Part shown: positions 17,492 to 26,647 of the stretch, one piece after another
How positions within the stretch are numbered: position 1 is the stretch's first letter
Layout of the letters: each line of letters starts with the position of its first letter
Source: an uncultured Desulfomonile sp.
GTDB taxonomy: Bacteria > Desulfobacterota > Desulfomonilia > Desulfomonilales > Desulfomonilaceae
DNA length: 64,000 nt
Assembly: GCA_903952205.1 (NCBI GenBank)
Contig: CAJBEZ010000105.1
Coordinates: 151,279 to 215,278, forward strand
Reading direction: 5' to 3'
Notes under the pieces: generated by a model
Databases searched by the model: none
The model's input: only the letters and a program-made list of their open reading frames with translations
What the model was told of the DNA's origin: nothing
Program-made: the position numbers and the translations under genes

Positions 17492-18196
17492 CTATTTAGC
17501 CAAGTCCTTGATCTTACCTTTTATTCCCTGAACACCTGCAACGCTTTCAGTGTGGCTACTCGCCACGCCTGCCGGCAATCCCATCAAGCTGTCACCTTGC
17601 CCCGGCTTTGATAGTTTGTCAGGGGTTATGACCTTTAAATTGAAACGCTCGTCCTTTGAGATTGCGGCCAACTTGTTCGCCAACATTTCCAGATTCGTGG
17701 AATCATCGCGGGAGATGGTGATGAAGTCCTCTTCTCCCAACGGCTTCAGAGGATCCAGGGACGTTGGGTTGGCAGACACGTAAACGAGAATTTTTCCCTT
17801 GTCTTGAGATTGACTGAACCCGATCTTAAGACCTGAATCAGCGCTTACAATGGTGCAGTCCTTGCCGGCCGCCAGGTTATCAGGAGTCTTCCTGTTCGGG
17901 AATACAACGACAGCGTCGCCCTCGGGAGAAATATAAATTGCTGTGATATAGGCGCTCTCTGCCTGAGTAAGCTTGACGGACACGGGCGCATTCTTGTCGG
18001 CTTTTTCATTGCCGGAGATGTCCGTAGAGACCCTGACATCGATGGATTTGGGACCAATGACGCCTGCGGACTCAAGTTTCTTGCCGAGTTCGGCCGCTCC
18101 TCCAGTGGCCCAGGAAATTGGAGCCAGAAACAATACCAACAGGGCTGTCATCGTTATTGAAAGCGTCAGTAGCCGAAACATTAATTGGTTTTTCAT
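17492..18196 (-). CDS. secreted DUF4384-domain protein
   Basis: The 234-residue protein begins with a Sec signal peptide (to about ISWA, residue 30). The core at about 70-150 has the DUF4384 pattern: VKLTQAESAYITAIYIS, then EGDAVVVFPN followed by a strand-rich segment. The C-terminal third is charged with a Gly-rich loop. DUF4384 domains are often fused to or encoded beside Ser/Thr kinases and caspase-like proteins, and the gene here faces a cNMP-binding Ser/Thr kinase gene; the biochemical role is unknown. The Shine-Dalgarno AAGGAGGGGG is very strong. It diverges from the kinase gene. Confidence 0.8.
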   Translation of the reverse strand: MKNQLMFRLLTLSITMTALLVLFLAPISWATGGAAELGKKLESAGVIGPKSIDVRVSTDISGNEKADKNAPVSVKLTQAESAYITAIYISPEGDAVVVFPNRKTPDNLAAGKDCTIVSADSGLKIGFSQSQDKGKILVYVSANPTSLDPLKPLGEEDFITISRDDSTNLEMLANKLAAISKDERFNLKVITPDKLSKPGQGDSLMGLPAGVASSHTESVAGVQGIKGKIKDLAK

Positions 18197-18359
18197 TAAT
18201 ACCCCCTCCTTTTGATTAGCATTAAAAGAGCGTTATATATGTCCAGCTAAATGATGTAGCCTGTAAGTTAAAGTTTCAACATGTTTTTTCATTTTGCTCG
18301 CGTGTTGAAAGAGTGGCCATTGTCTCGTTCACAATAGCGTGCAGTATGGAGGAGGACCA

Positions 18360-19787
18360 ATGACGTGCCGGAAACAGAGACTGGTTAAACGGAAAATGAC
18401 TGATGAAGAGATAAGGTTTCTCTTGGGGACAGAATTATTTGACGCGTTCCCTGAGGATGCGAGAAGTTTACTTTTGGCGGCCATGACGGCGAAGGAGTTC
18501 AAGGCTGGGGAGAGATTTATCAAACAAGGGGATTCTGCGAAGAACCTATACCTTATTCAGAAAGGTTCATGTCTTGTAAGTGTTGAAAAAAATGGATCGA
18601 TTTTCCCCGTTTCACGGTTGAAATCAGGAGAACTCGTTGGAGAGATGGCCATTCTGACAGGCGAGAAAAGAAACGCCCACGTCGACGCTGAAACAGATAT
18701 GAAGCTTTGGGGAATTAGTCACCTGGAATTTGATCAACTGTGTCTTGAGCATCAGCCTCTAAGGGATTTTCTGACAGAAATTGTGACAAATCGTTTTACA
18801 AAATCAAAATTCACTCCCGACCGAACCATAGGCAAATACGTCATCAAGGAAGTTCTGGGCCAGGGAGGTTGGAGTATTGTCTACAGGGGTGTCCATTCGA
18901 CCCTGAATATGCCTGTGGCTATAAAAATGTTGAAACACAACATGGCCATGGATTCTGAATTCATGGAGAAATTTAGGAGAGAGGCGGCTGTCATTGCCAA
19001 ATTAAACCATCCAAACGTAGTGAGAATCTACGACATTGAACATTTGTACAGGACTGCGTTTATTGTCATGGAATTTCTGGAAGGAGTTTCACTTGATTAC
19101 ATGATCGAAAATTTGCCAACTCTTGCCGAACGTCGAGTTCTGGATATTCTGATTCAGGTCGCCAATGGGCTCCAGTATGCGCATGAAGAAGGCATAGTCC
19201 ATCAAGACATCAAACCTGCGAACATATTTGTTCAGGAGAATGATCGATCTAGGATAGTTGATTTTGGACTGGCTCTTCCCATTGGATCCATTGATGAGAT
19301 GGGCTTTGGTGGGACACCATTTTACATGGCGCCGGAACAGATAAAGTGCGAAGAGATCGACGAGCGGACTGACATATATTCGTTTGGAATCATGGCTTAT
19401 GAAATGGCGACTGGCCAAAGGCCTTTCCCGTACAAAGACGTCGGTAAGGTGTTCAACTCTCACAGGGAGTCTCCTGTGCCTGACCCTAGAACGCTAAACC
19501 CAAAAGTAACATCAGATTTTAACAACCTGGTGCAGAAATGTACTCAGAAAAAACCTTCAGAACGATACCAGAATTTTGCTGAAGTATTGATTGATCTCAG
19601 AAGCTTAGCCAAGAAAACTGGACTCGAGGAAAAAAGTATTCGCGACGGTCAGGAAAAGGTCATGACTTTAATGATGACTTATCCTGAGGATATAAGTGTC
19701 AGTTTGACCAATATAGTGGACCGCTTCGCTGATGAGTTGAAATCAGCGGGGGCAAAAGTACAAGTAGGCGCCCTTAAATGTTTATAG
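18360..19787 (+). CDS. cyclic-nucleotide-binding Ser/Thr protein kinase
   Basis: The ATG at 18360 follows GGAGGAGG; an earlier GTG at 18339 is part of that leader. The 475-residue protein has a cNMP-binding domain at about 20-140 (FIKQGDSAKNLYLIQKG; phosphate-binding cassette GELVGEMAIL with R104). A eukaryotic-type kinase domain spans about 160-415: Gly loop GQGGWS, K189 (VAIKML), catalytic D283 in HQDIKPAN, D301 in DFG, and APE. The Arg of HRD is Gln, so it is a non-RD kinase. No membrane segment is present. The layout resembles protein kinase G in one chain: cAMP or cGMP would gate the kinase. Confidence 0.9.
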   Translation: MTCRKQRLVKRKMTDEEIRFLLGTELFDAFPEDARSLLLAAMTAKEFKAGERFIKQGDSAKNLYLIQKGSCLVSVEKNGSIFPVSRLKSGELVGEMAILTGEKRNAHVDAETDMKLWGISHLEFDQLCLEHQPLRDFLTEIVTNRFTKSKFTPDRTIGKYVIKEVLGQGGWSIVYRGVHSTLNMPVAIKMLKHNMAMDSEFMEKFRREAAVIAKLNHPNVVRIYDIEHLYRTAFIVMEFLEGVSLDYMIENLPTLAERRVLDILIQVANGLQYAHEEGIVHQDIKPANIFVQENDRSRIVDFGLALPIGSIDEMGFGGTPFYMAPEQIKCEEIDERTDIYSFGIMAYEMATGQRPFPYKDVGKVFNSHRESPVPDPRTLNPKVTSDFNNLVQKCTQKKPSERYQNFAEVLIDLRSLAKKTGLEEKSIRDGQEKVMTLMMTYPEDISVSLTNIVDRFADELKSAGAKVQVGALKCL

Positions 19788-19808
19788 CTTTTAAATAGAG
19801 GTTTGATC

Positions 19809-19948
19809 ATGGCTGCAGTGAATGATTTGTTTGGAACCATTTACATCAAGGGGCAGGTACTATTTCAACAGGCGCCTACGGCGATACCATGTTTGTCATC
19901 CAGTCCAGGGCTGTTGAACTGACAAGATCGGAGAACGGTAGAGAGTAG
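19809..19948 (+). pseudogene. remnant of a cNMP-binding-domain gene
   Basis: From ATG 19809 one frame reads MAAVNDLF then IYIKGQVLFQQ. One base later (near 19873) the next frame reads AYGDTMFVIQSRAVELTRSENGRE and then stops at 19948. Joined, they give the start of a CRP-like cyclic-nucleotide-binding domain, where GDTMFVIQSG is the usual motif. So this is a frameshifted, truncated gene of which about 45 codons remain. It lies directly behind the cNMP-binding kinase gene. Confidence 0.65.
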
Positions 19949-20223
19949 AGAAATGAATTTGTTAGTTGCGACTCAATTTAACAACGCCTATATTAATGCG
20001 CCGATCACTGATCTGGTTCAGAATCACATCAATGGCGCGGCTCAATATCCCCGGAGGGGGAATATCTTGAGGGACGTTGCATTCGGCTATTCGATCCGTG
20101 TCTGAGTTGCGCAACGCACTAATCATAGAGTAGATATCGCCATTATTATAGAACCTCAAATATTTGTTGAATGCCAATCTGTTTTTGAGGATGGGAAACC
20201 ACTAGATTGAATGGGAGGTGACA
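19949..20223. other. intergenic region before the phosphatase gene
   Basis: No firm gene is seen. A 71-codon minus-strand frame (19962-20177) starts with TTG and lacks a ribosome binding site. An imperfect hairpin lies at 20041-20071 (arms CTCAATATCCCC and GGGGGAATATCTTGAG). The upstream region for the phosphatase gene must lie here. Confidence 0.35.
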
Positions 20224-20946
20224 TTGAGGGTTGGTTTTGTCAGCGACCAAGGTGGGTCGAAAAAGGAGAACGAAGACAGTTTTTTGATTGATATGAATCG
20301 TGGTCTATTCATTGTAGCTGATGGACTGGGTGGTCATCAGTCCGGCAAATGCGCCAGCCGGATAGCTACAGAAGAGATATCGCTATATTTGAAAAACATC
20401 TCTATCACTGAGAAAAACGCAGAGTCAGCTCTGGAGAAGTCCATTCTTAATGCAAATTCGGTAATTGCAAGGGCCGCTGAGGCGGATCCCGAGTGGCGTG
20501 CCGACATGGGGACTACAGTGGTTGTGGCTTTGATCATTGCTAACAGGTTTTTGATATCGAACGTGGGAGACAGCCGTGCTTACAGGATTAAAAATGGATC
20601 AATTGAGCAACTTTCTGAAGATCATACTTTCGTTGCTGATTGGGTGAAATCGGGAACAATAACCAGGGAAGAGGCCCGGCGACATGAGGCGCGGCGAGGT
20701 TTATGGATGGCCCTGGGGGTCGAAGATAATGTAGAACCATTTTTCGCCCAAGGCGATTGGAATGGAGATTCAACCCTGGTCCTGTGCTCAGATGGATTAA
20801 CGGATGCTGTGGAGGATCAGGAGATATTGAGAGTCGTTAAAATGTCAGACGATCCTCAGGCGGCTTGTGAGAAACTGCTTGTCCGTGCCAAGGAACTCGG
20901 AACACTGGACCATGTCACAGTATTGGTGATTTGCGGATCGGAGTAA
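20224..20946 (+). CDS. PP2C-family protein Ser/Thr phosphatase
   Basis: The TTG at 20224 is the likely start, five bases after GGGAGG; a GTG at 20218 overlaps that box. The protein is about 240 residues, the usual size of bacterial PppA/Stp1 phosphatases. PP2C motifs are VGFVSDQGG, NEDSF, IVADGLGGHQSG, GTTVVVALI, VGDSRAY, VLCSDGLTDAV and the last DHVTVLVI. The final metal-binding motif is DH instead of DN, but the Asp ligand is kept. It is the natural antagonist of the cNMP-regulated Ser/Thr kinase encoded about 0.4 kb upstream. Confidence 0.92.
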   Translation: MRVGFVSDQGGSKKENEDSFLIDMNRGLFIVADGLGGHQSGKCASRIATEEISLYLKNISITEKNAESALEKSILNANSVIARAAEADPEWRADMGTTVVVALIIANRFLISNVGDSRAYRIKNGSIEQLSEDHTFVADWVKSGTITREEARRHEARRGLWMALGVEDNVEPFFAQGDWNGDSTLVLCSDGLTDAVEDQEILRVVKMSDDPQAACEKLLVRAKELGTLDHVTVLVICGSE

Positions 20947-21144
20947 ACGTGCTCCGTTATGTTGATCGATCTGATCGAGTTGTTTTTTGACCTACTAATG
21001 GGAGAATCCCATATCATAATACTCTTGCCCCAACACAAATTCCCCAGCGGCATTGAGTAACGAATCGTTTCATGCTATATAGGCAAGCTTAATAAGATCT
21101 GACTGCTGGTCCGACAAGGTTTCCTAAATGGAGAAGCTTCACTA
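20947..21144. other. intergenic region, no feature recognised
   Basis: The region has no gene and no clear terminator. A GGAG at about 21131 precedes the next ATG at a rather long distance of about 11 bases. Confidence 0.3.
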
Positions 21145-21771
21145 ATGATAGCACAATTAACTATATATTTCACCTACATAATAGAGCAAATGGGATACTG
21201 GGGGGCTGCGTTTCTTATGGCGCTGGAAAGCATGATTGCGCCTGTCCCCAGCGAACTGGTCATGCCCTTTGTAGGATTTTTGGCCGCCGAAGGAAAGTTC
21301 TCAATACCCTTGGCAATCGTTTTTACATCTATTGGCTCCATAGTTGGTTCATTGATCTCATATTACCTGGGTTTGTTGGGAGGACGCCCCCTTGTCTTAA
21401 AAGCTGGACGCTATCTTCTCCTGAACCATGAACATCTTGACTGGACAGAAAGGTGGTTTGCGAAAAATGGTTCTTGGACCATATTCGTAAGTCGATTCAT
21501 TCCCGTAGTTCGTCACCTGATTTCAATCCCCGCTGGTTTGGGACGTATGAATGTGTGGCGTTTCTCTATTTTTACCCTGGTGGGCGCAACAATCTGGAAT
21601 ACCTTTCTCCTTTATTGCGGTTACAAACTCCGGCAGAACTGGACACTTGTCCAACAGTATTCTCATGAAATTGACATAGTGGCCGGTTTGCTTGGAGTCG
21701 CAGCCCTTGGAATTTGGGCGGGCGTCAGGTATTTTCGGAAGAGGCGGACCACCGCCATAAAAAAGGCGTAA
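21145..21771 (+). CDS. DedA-family membrane protein
   Basis: The 208-residue protein has four to five hydrophobic segments and the DedA (SNARE-associated/VTT) motifs: E..IAPVPSE near residue 30, then FVSRFIPVVRHLISIPAG near residue 115 with the conserved Arg and Pro, then GATIW. DedA proteins are implicated in lipid carrier flipping and envelope homeostasis. It has no cotranscribed partner: an IS relic begins shortly after it. Confidence 0.9.
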   Translation: MIAQLTIYFTYIIEQMGYWGAAFLMALESMIAPVPSELVMPFVGFLAAEGKFSIPLAIVFTSIGSIVGSLISYYLGLLGGRPLVLKAGRYLLLNHEHLDWTERWFAKNGSWTIFVSRFIPVVRHLISIPAGLGRMNVWRFSIFTLVGATIWNTFLLYCGYKLRQNWTLVQQYSHEIDIVAGLLGVAALGIWAGVRYFRKRRTTAIKKA

Positions 21772-21945
21772 TAGAATTAATGCGCTGGGTGACTCTGACC
21801 AAGAAACACGTTCCTATGCAACCCCCTGCCTGGTTTCTAGGATGCGGCCAAGATTTCTTACGGATCCTGAAACCTGATTTGTGAAAATACGTCCTCTCAT
21901 AGACTCCTTTAAAAAACGAAAACGGGTGTGGTGTAGGCTGGGCAA

Positions 21946-22611
21946 ATGATAGACGCTACGTTTGTTGAAGCGCCGCGTCAGCGGAACAACCGAGAAGAGA
22001 ACGCCACCATCAAATCGGGGAAAACACCTCAAGAGTTGGGCCAGACCCCCAACAAGCTTCGTCAAAAAGATACTGCCGCACCTTGGGTGAAAAAGAATAA
22101 CGAGAATTACTACGGCTACAAAAACCATATCAATGCCGACCAAACCAACAACTTGGTTCAGAGCTTAGCTGTGAACAATGCGGCTGTCCATGACAGCCAG
22201 GCATTTGAAGAACTTCTTGACCAGACAATTGACTCCGGGGATAAAAAGCGCCCGATATACGCAGACAGCGCATATCGTTCAAAAGACCAAGAAGAGAGTC
22301 TGGCTGGTAATGGTTTTGAAAGTCAGATTCATGAAAAAAGGACTCGCTGGCATCCTCTGACCGATGAACAAAAGGCCTCAAATCGTATCAAGTCAAAGAC
22401 TCGGGCTCTGGTGGAACGCGTATTTGGGACGCAGCACGCAATGGGAGGCCACCTCGTTAGCACTATTGGCATAGTTCGCTCAAGAGTCAAGATTGGCACG
22501 ATGAACCTTGTTTACATCATGAGGCGTCTGGTCCAATTGATCAAACGTGACGCCATAAAGGCGAGTCCTCCAGAAGACTCTATCAGGATAAGCGCTTCCT
22601 TGGCAGCGTAA
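21946..22611 (+). pseudogene. 5'-truncated IS5-family transposase
   Basis: The frame opens at MIDATFVEAPRQRN, which is the middle of IS5/IS1031-type transposases and contains the first catalytic Asp. The second (YADSAYRS) and the Glu (RALVERVFG) are also present. The frame is closed just upstream by a TAG, and about 100 N-terminal residues expected in this family are absent. The remainder, ending in IMRRLVQLIKRD and a 25-residue tail, is intact. It is a truncated, probably inactive gene. Confidence 0.8.
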
Positions 22612-22680
22612 GAAGGTTAGATTAAGCCGAAAAAGACAATTTATAAACGTATCATGAATAGAATTCTGCTCATATTATGC

Positions 22681-22704
22681 GGAATTGTGGAATTGTGGAA
22701 TTGT
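22681..22704 (+). repeat. three tandem copies of GGAATTGT
   Basis: Three perfect direct copies of an 8-base unit lie near the outer end of the IS5 relic. The second relic has a single GGAAT-like copy at the same place, so this is a local expansion by slippage. Confidence 0.85.
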
Positions 22705-22800
22705 GGGAAATCTAAAGACAGGGAAACCGATTTATAGTACATATGAAACTGGGGAATGCGGTTTCATTATTACCCGTCTGAAGAAACAGGGAGGTAGGCT

Positions 22801-24018
22801 ATGAGAAAAGGTTTGGCGATGTTTGTCGCCGTAGTCGTGTCGGTCATGTTCTTAGTTTCGAGTGTGTCAAGCTTTGCTGCCGATGAAATAAAGGTTGGGA
22901 TCATCGACACCTATAGCGGACCTCCGAGCAGCTATGCGCTGGACGTTTTGGACGGATTCAAGCTGGCCTTGAATAAAATCAACGCTGATGGTGGTGTTGT
23001 TGGAAAAAAAATAGTTTTTGTCACTCGGGATGACAAGTTTAAAGTAGATCTTGGACTCACAGCAGCTAAGGAACTCATAATGAGGGAGAATGTCACCATT
23101 CTCATGGGAACCATCAATAGCGCAGTTTCTTTGGCTGTGTCGGATTTGGCCAAAAAGGAGAAGATACCGTTTCTTGTGACTTATGGAAAAAGCTCGAACA
23201 TAACAGGGGCAAAAGGCCACAAGTATGTCTTTTCGATGAATGAAAACACCGAAATGATAGGTAAGGCAGCCGCCATTGGTCTCGCAAAGCGCCCTTTTGT
23301 AAATTACTGGATCGCCGGGGATGATTATGAATATGGACACGCTATAGCTGACGCTGTCTGGAACCATCTCAAGAAGATTAAGCCCGATGTGCAGTTAATG
23401 GGCCAATCGTGGTGGAAGGTGGGAGAACCCGATTTTACACCCTACATAACTTCCATACTTTCCTCAAAACCTGATGCGGTAATTGTGGCGACGGGTGGAG
23501 CCGGCTGCATTCCGTTCCTTAAAGCCGCAAAGAACACCGGGTTTACAAGCAAGGTTCCGATCTACATGCATACAGGAACTGAACTGTCAACACTTAGGCC
23601 TTTGGGGCTTGACGCTCCTGAAGGGGTGATAGGGACATCAAATTACTATTTTTATTATCCAGAAACTCCAGAGAACAAGATTTTTGTGGAAGAATTTAAG
23701 AAAGCGTATGGCCGATACCCTTCCTTTGGGAGTCTCATCGGGTTGTATACAGCCAATTTCATTGCCAAGGCGTTTGAGAAGGCCGGCAAAGTTGATTCAG
23801 AAAAATTTGCGGAAGCCCTCTCTGGTCTAACCATTGATAGCCCTGTCGGAAAATTGACAGTTCGTGAGTTCGACAATCAGGTAATGCTGCCGATGTTCAT
23901 GGGTGTAACAAAGAAGGCGCCCGGATTCGATTTTCTTATAGCGACAGACATAGTGACAATTCCAGCTGACGAGTTGATGCCTTCAATTGAAAACATCAAA
24001 ACAATTAGAGAAAAATAG
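22801..24018 (+). CDS. livK: branched-chain amino acid ABC transporter, substrate-binding protein
   Basis: The 405-residue protein has a Sec signal peptide (cleavage near SSFAADE). It is a two-lobe Peripla_BP_6 binding protein: IKVGIIDTYSGPPSSYA at lobe 1, NADGGVVGKKIVFV, and a typical C-terminal extension with SPVGKLTVREFDNQ. A strong GGGAGG box precedes the ATG. It is the first gene of a complete five-gene LIV-type importer. In Desulfobacterota such importers often take amino acids, amides, urea or aromatic acids, so the symbol shows the position in the system, not a proven substrate. Confidence 0.85.
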   Translation: MRKGLAMFVAVVVSVMFLVSSVSSFAADEIKVGIIDTYSGPPSSYALDVLDGFKLALNKINADGGVVGKKIVFVTRDDKFKVDLGLTAAKELIMRENVTILMGTINSAVSLAVSDLAKKEKIPFLVTYGKSSNITGAKGHKYVFSMNENTEMIGKAAAIGLAKRPFVNYWIAGDDYEYGHAIADAVWNHLKKIKPDVQLMGQSWWKVGEPDFTPYITSILSSKPDAVIVATGGAGCIPFLKAAKNTGFTSKVPIYMHTGTELSTLRPLGLDAPEGVIGTSNYYFYYPETPENKIFVEEFKKAYGRYPSFGSLIGLYTANFIAKAFEKAGKVDSEKFAEALSGLTIDSPVGKLTVREFDNQVMLPMFMGVTKKAPGFDFLIATDIVTIPADELMPSIENIKTIREK

Positions 24019-24041
24019 TTGGTTTTCTTGAATTAAGAGAC

Positions 24042-24938
24042 ATGGACTTTTCAACATCAATTACCTTGAATGGTCTCATCCAACAATTCCTTATCGGATT
24101 GAGCAGGACTACTATTCTCTTTATTGTTTCATCCGGATTGAGTCTTGTTCTTGGCGTCTTGAGGATCCCAAACGTCGCCCATGGTTCTCTCTACATGCTG
24201 GGAGCATTCCTTTGTTACACGATAGCAAGTTTTTTGGGAGCCAGTTCACTGGGATTCTGGCTGGCCATATTATTGGCGCCACTTGTTGTCGCTCTCGTGA
24301 GCCTCGCCGTAGAGCGGGGTCTTTTCTGTCATCTTTATGATAGAGAGCACCTTATGTTGCTTTTGTTCACGTTTGCCCTGATGTTAATCTTCGGAGATGT
24401 TGTAAAAGCGGTATGGGGATCTGAATATCGTTCTCTTTCCCCTCCCGAAGTTTTTCAGGGATCATTGTCGATACTGGGAATGCCATTCCCTAAGTATAAC
24501 CTGTTCCTCCTTTGCGCAGGCCCCGTAGTCGCTTTTGCTCTATGGTTTCTGACACAAAAAACCAAAATCGGAAAAATCGCCAGAGCCGCGGCCGTTGACC
24601 GGGATATGGTGGCTGCCGTGGGCATAAACGTCAGCTGGGTCTTTGCTTCAGTTTTTGTAATTGGTTGCTATTTGGCAGGGTTAGGTGGCGCCTTGGTGGC
24701 GCCTACTCAAAATATATCGCAGGGCATGGACCATACCATAATTATGGAAGCTTTCCTTATAGTAATTATCGGTGGTTTGGGCAATGTTTGGGGGGCTCTT
24801 CTTGGCGCACTGATATTCGGTCTTACCGCATCGATGGGAATATTGGTCTGGCCGCAGTTTTCAATCGTGTTTCCTTATGCCGCCGTAGTGATAGTGCTGG
24901 TCTTTAGGCCTAAAGGCCTACTTAAGGCGACATGGTGA
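24042..24938 (+). CDS. livH: LIV-type ABC transporter permease 1
   Basis: The 298-residue protein has about eight membrane segments and the family marks: GLSLVLGVLRIPNVAHGSLYMLGAF (split here as GLSLVLGVLRI and NVAHGSLYMLGAF), an ARAAAVDRDMVAAVGIN cytoplasmic loop that contacts the ATPase, and GGLGNVWGALLGALIFG. It overlaps livM by seven bases, showing cotranscription. Confidence 0.9.
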   Translation: MDFSTSITLNGLIQQFLIGLSRTTILFIVSSGLSLVLGVLRIPNVAHGSLYMLGAFLCYTIASFLGASSLGFWLAILLAPLVVALVSLAVERGLFCHLYDREHLMLLLFTFALMLIFGDVVKAVWGSEYRSLSPPEVFQGSLSILGMPFPKYNLFLLCAGPVVAFALWFLTQKTKIGKIARAAAVDRDMVAAVGINVSWVFASVFVIGCYLAGLGGALVAPTQNISQGMDHTIIMEAFLIVIIGGLGNVWGALLGALIFGLTASMGILVWPQFSIVFPYAAVVIVLVFRPKGLLKATW

Positions 24939-25909
24939 AAAGATTGTCCACAAGATATGCAAAATCGTCTGCCTTGAAATTGCTCCTGGCGTTTTCTGTC
25001 GTCATTTTGCTCCTTGCGTTGTGCCCGCAGTTCCTTCCACGTTTCTTTGTCTATTTGTTGGCGTTGATTCTAATTAGTGGTTTGCAGGCAACCAGCCTCA
25101 ACGTTGCGCTGGGTTATGGGGGCATGTATCAGTTCCATCATGCGGTATTTTTTGGAATTGGGGCTTACACCGTATCAATCATGCTCATGAAAACAAATCT
25201 TCCTCCGGCGTTGAGCTTTTTGGCGGGACCGATGGTAGCTGCCTTGCTGGGGTTTATTATGGGTCTGATATGTGTACGTTTGTCCAAGTTGTATTTTGGA
25301 ATGTTGCAACTTTCTCTTGGATCGCTGGTCTGGATAGTTGTGTTCAGGTGGTATTCATTCACCGGTGGAGACGACGGACTTCACGGAGTACCTGTGCCAT
25401 CCTTGATCAGTTCTGTAAACGGTTCATACTATTTCGCCCTGATAACTTCCATTGTAGCTCTGTTTATGATGTATGTCATTCTTAACTCACCCTTTGGTCG
25501 TATCCTTCAAGCCATTAGGGACAATCCGGAAAGGAGTGAAGGCGTAGGTGTAAGAGTAAAGCTTCATCAGCTTGTTACTCAGGTCATAGCGGCTTTTTTC
25601 GCAGGGGTTGCGGGAGTGCTGTTTGTCACAGTTGAGGGTTCAGCTTTTCCAGATCTATTATCCTGGACGCTTTCATTGGAATTCATAATAATGTGTCTCC
25701 TGGGTGGTTGGTTCACATTCCTTGGACCCATGTTAGGAGCGGCTATAATAGTTTCTTTGAGGACTCTGGTTGGCGTTTATACCGAATACTGGACCTTTGC
25801 GCTTGCCGTGATTCTAATGCTTCTCATTTTTTTCCTGCCGGAGGGTGTGCTTGGCTATTTCCAGAGATTTTCTCCGGTCCCGGAGCACTCGCCGGCGGAG
25901 GATAAATGA
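24932..25909 (+). CDS. livM: LIV-type ABC transporter permease 2
   Basis: The 325-residue protein has nine to ten membrane segments. It carries LNVALGYGGMYQFHHAVFFGIGAY, read as the family opening (LNVALGYGGM and FFGIGAYTVS), and the ATPase-coupling loop ILQAIRDNPERSEGVGV. Near the C terminus is LLGGWFTFLGPMLGAAI. It begins inside livH and its stop abuts the livG start. Confidence 0.9.
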   Translation: MVKRLSTRYAKSSALKLLLAFSVVILLLALCPQFLPRFFVYLLALILISGLQATSLNVALGYGGMYQFHHAVFFGIGAYTVSIMLMKTNLPPALSFLAGPMVAALLGFIMGLICVRLSKLYFGMLQLSLGSLVWIVVFRWYSFTGGDDGLHGVPVPSLISSVNGSYYFALITSIVALFMMYVILNSPFGRILQAIRDNPERSEGVGVRVKLHQLVTQVIAAFFAGVAGVLFVTVEGSAFPDLLSWTLSLEFIIMCLLGGWFTFLGPMLGAAIIVSLRTLVGVYTEYWTFALAVILMLLIFFLPEGVLGYFQRFSPVPEHSPAEDK

Positions 25910-26647
25910 ATGTTGAGGATTAGAAACGTTCAGAAGTCCTTCGGTGATTTTCAGGCCGTGATAAAGGCGAATCTCGATGTTGAACAAGGTGAGATCGTCG
26001 CGGTGATAGGTCCTAACGGGGCGGGTAAAAGTACTTTGTTCAAATTGATAAGCGGGTATCTGGCTCCTGACAATGGAAGCATAATCTTCCAAGATAGAGA
26101 GATCGCAGGCCTAGCGCCCTACAGGATATGTAGGTTAGGTCTCGGTATGTCCTTTCAAATAGTCAATGTCTTCGACCGATTGACTGTGTTTGAAAATGTT
26201 CAGGTGTCAGTTCTGTCGCACCTGAGGCGAGCTTTTGATCTGGTTACCCCCGCCGGCCGTGTGGCCGTCGAACAGACAATGGAAATTTTAGAAAGTGTAT
26301 ATTTGGCTAATGTAAAAGACAGGGTAAGCGGTTCCCTCTCGCATGGAGAGAGGAAAGCGCTGGAGATTGCCATAGCGCTTGGGACCAATCCTGAATTGCT
26401 CATTCTGGATGAGCCGACTGCCGGGATGTCGCCTGATGAGACTTTTTCAACTATCCATTTGCTTGAGAAACTCAACGTGAGTTTTGGGCTGACTATTCTT
26501 TTTTGTGAACACGATATGGAGCTTGTTTTTTCTTTCGCTAACAGAATCATGGTGATGCAACAGGGATTATCAATTATTCAGGGACCACCAGAAGAGGTCA
26601 GGAATAATCAACAGGTCAAGGAAGCTTATCTGGGAGGAACTCGATAA
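25910..26647 (+). CDS. livG: LIV-type ABC transporter ATP-binding protein 1
   Basis: The 245-residue ABC ATPase has Walker A GPNGAGKST, signature SGSLSHGERKALEIA and Walker B LLILDEPTAGMSP, with the H-loop His in FCEHDM. SHGERK instead of SGGQ is normal for this subfamily. The start directly follows the livM stop, and its own stop overlaps the livF start by one base. Confidence 0.93.
   Translation: MLRIRNVQKSFGDFQAVIKANLDVEQGEIVAVIGPNGAGKSTLFKLISGYLAPDNGSIIFQDREIAGLAPYRICRLGLGMSFQIVNVFDRLTVFENVQVSVLSHLRRAFDLVTPAGRVAVEQTMEILESVYLANVKDRVSGSLSHGERKALEIAIALGTNPELLILDEPTAGMSPDETFSTIHLLEKLNVSFGLTILFCEHDMELVFSFANRIMVMQQGLSIIQGPPEEVRNNQQVKEAYLGGTR

Larger units (their letters stand above)
21936..22737 (+). 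mobile_element. relic of an IS5-type insertion sequence (left copy)
   Basis: It contains the C-terminal two thirds of a transposase and about 120 bases beyond its stop. That tail matches, in reverse complement, the relic at 27390-27630 (shared stretches include CCGAAAAAGA, ATTTATAAAC and GGAAATC.AAAGAC). The 5' part of the element, including the first third of the transposase, is missing. The outer end is altered by three copies of an octamer at 22681-22704. Confidence 0.75.

Noticed and set aside
19962..20177. 71-codon minus-strand frame
   Set aside because: It begins with TTG, has no ribosome binding site and overlaps a hairpin. It is kept only as a remark in the intergenic entry.
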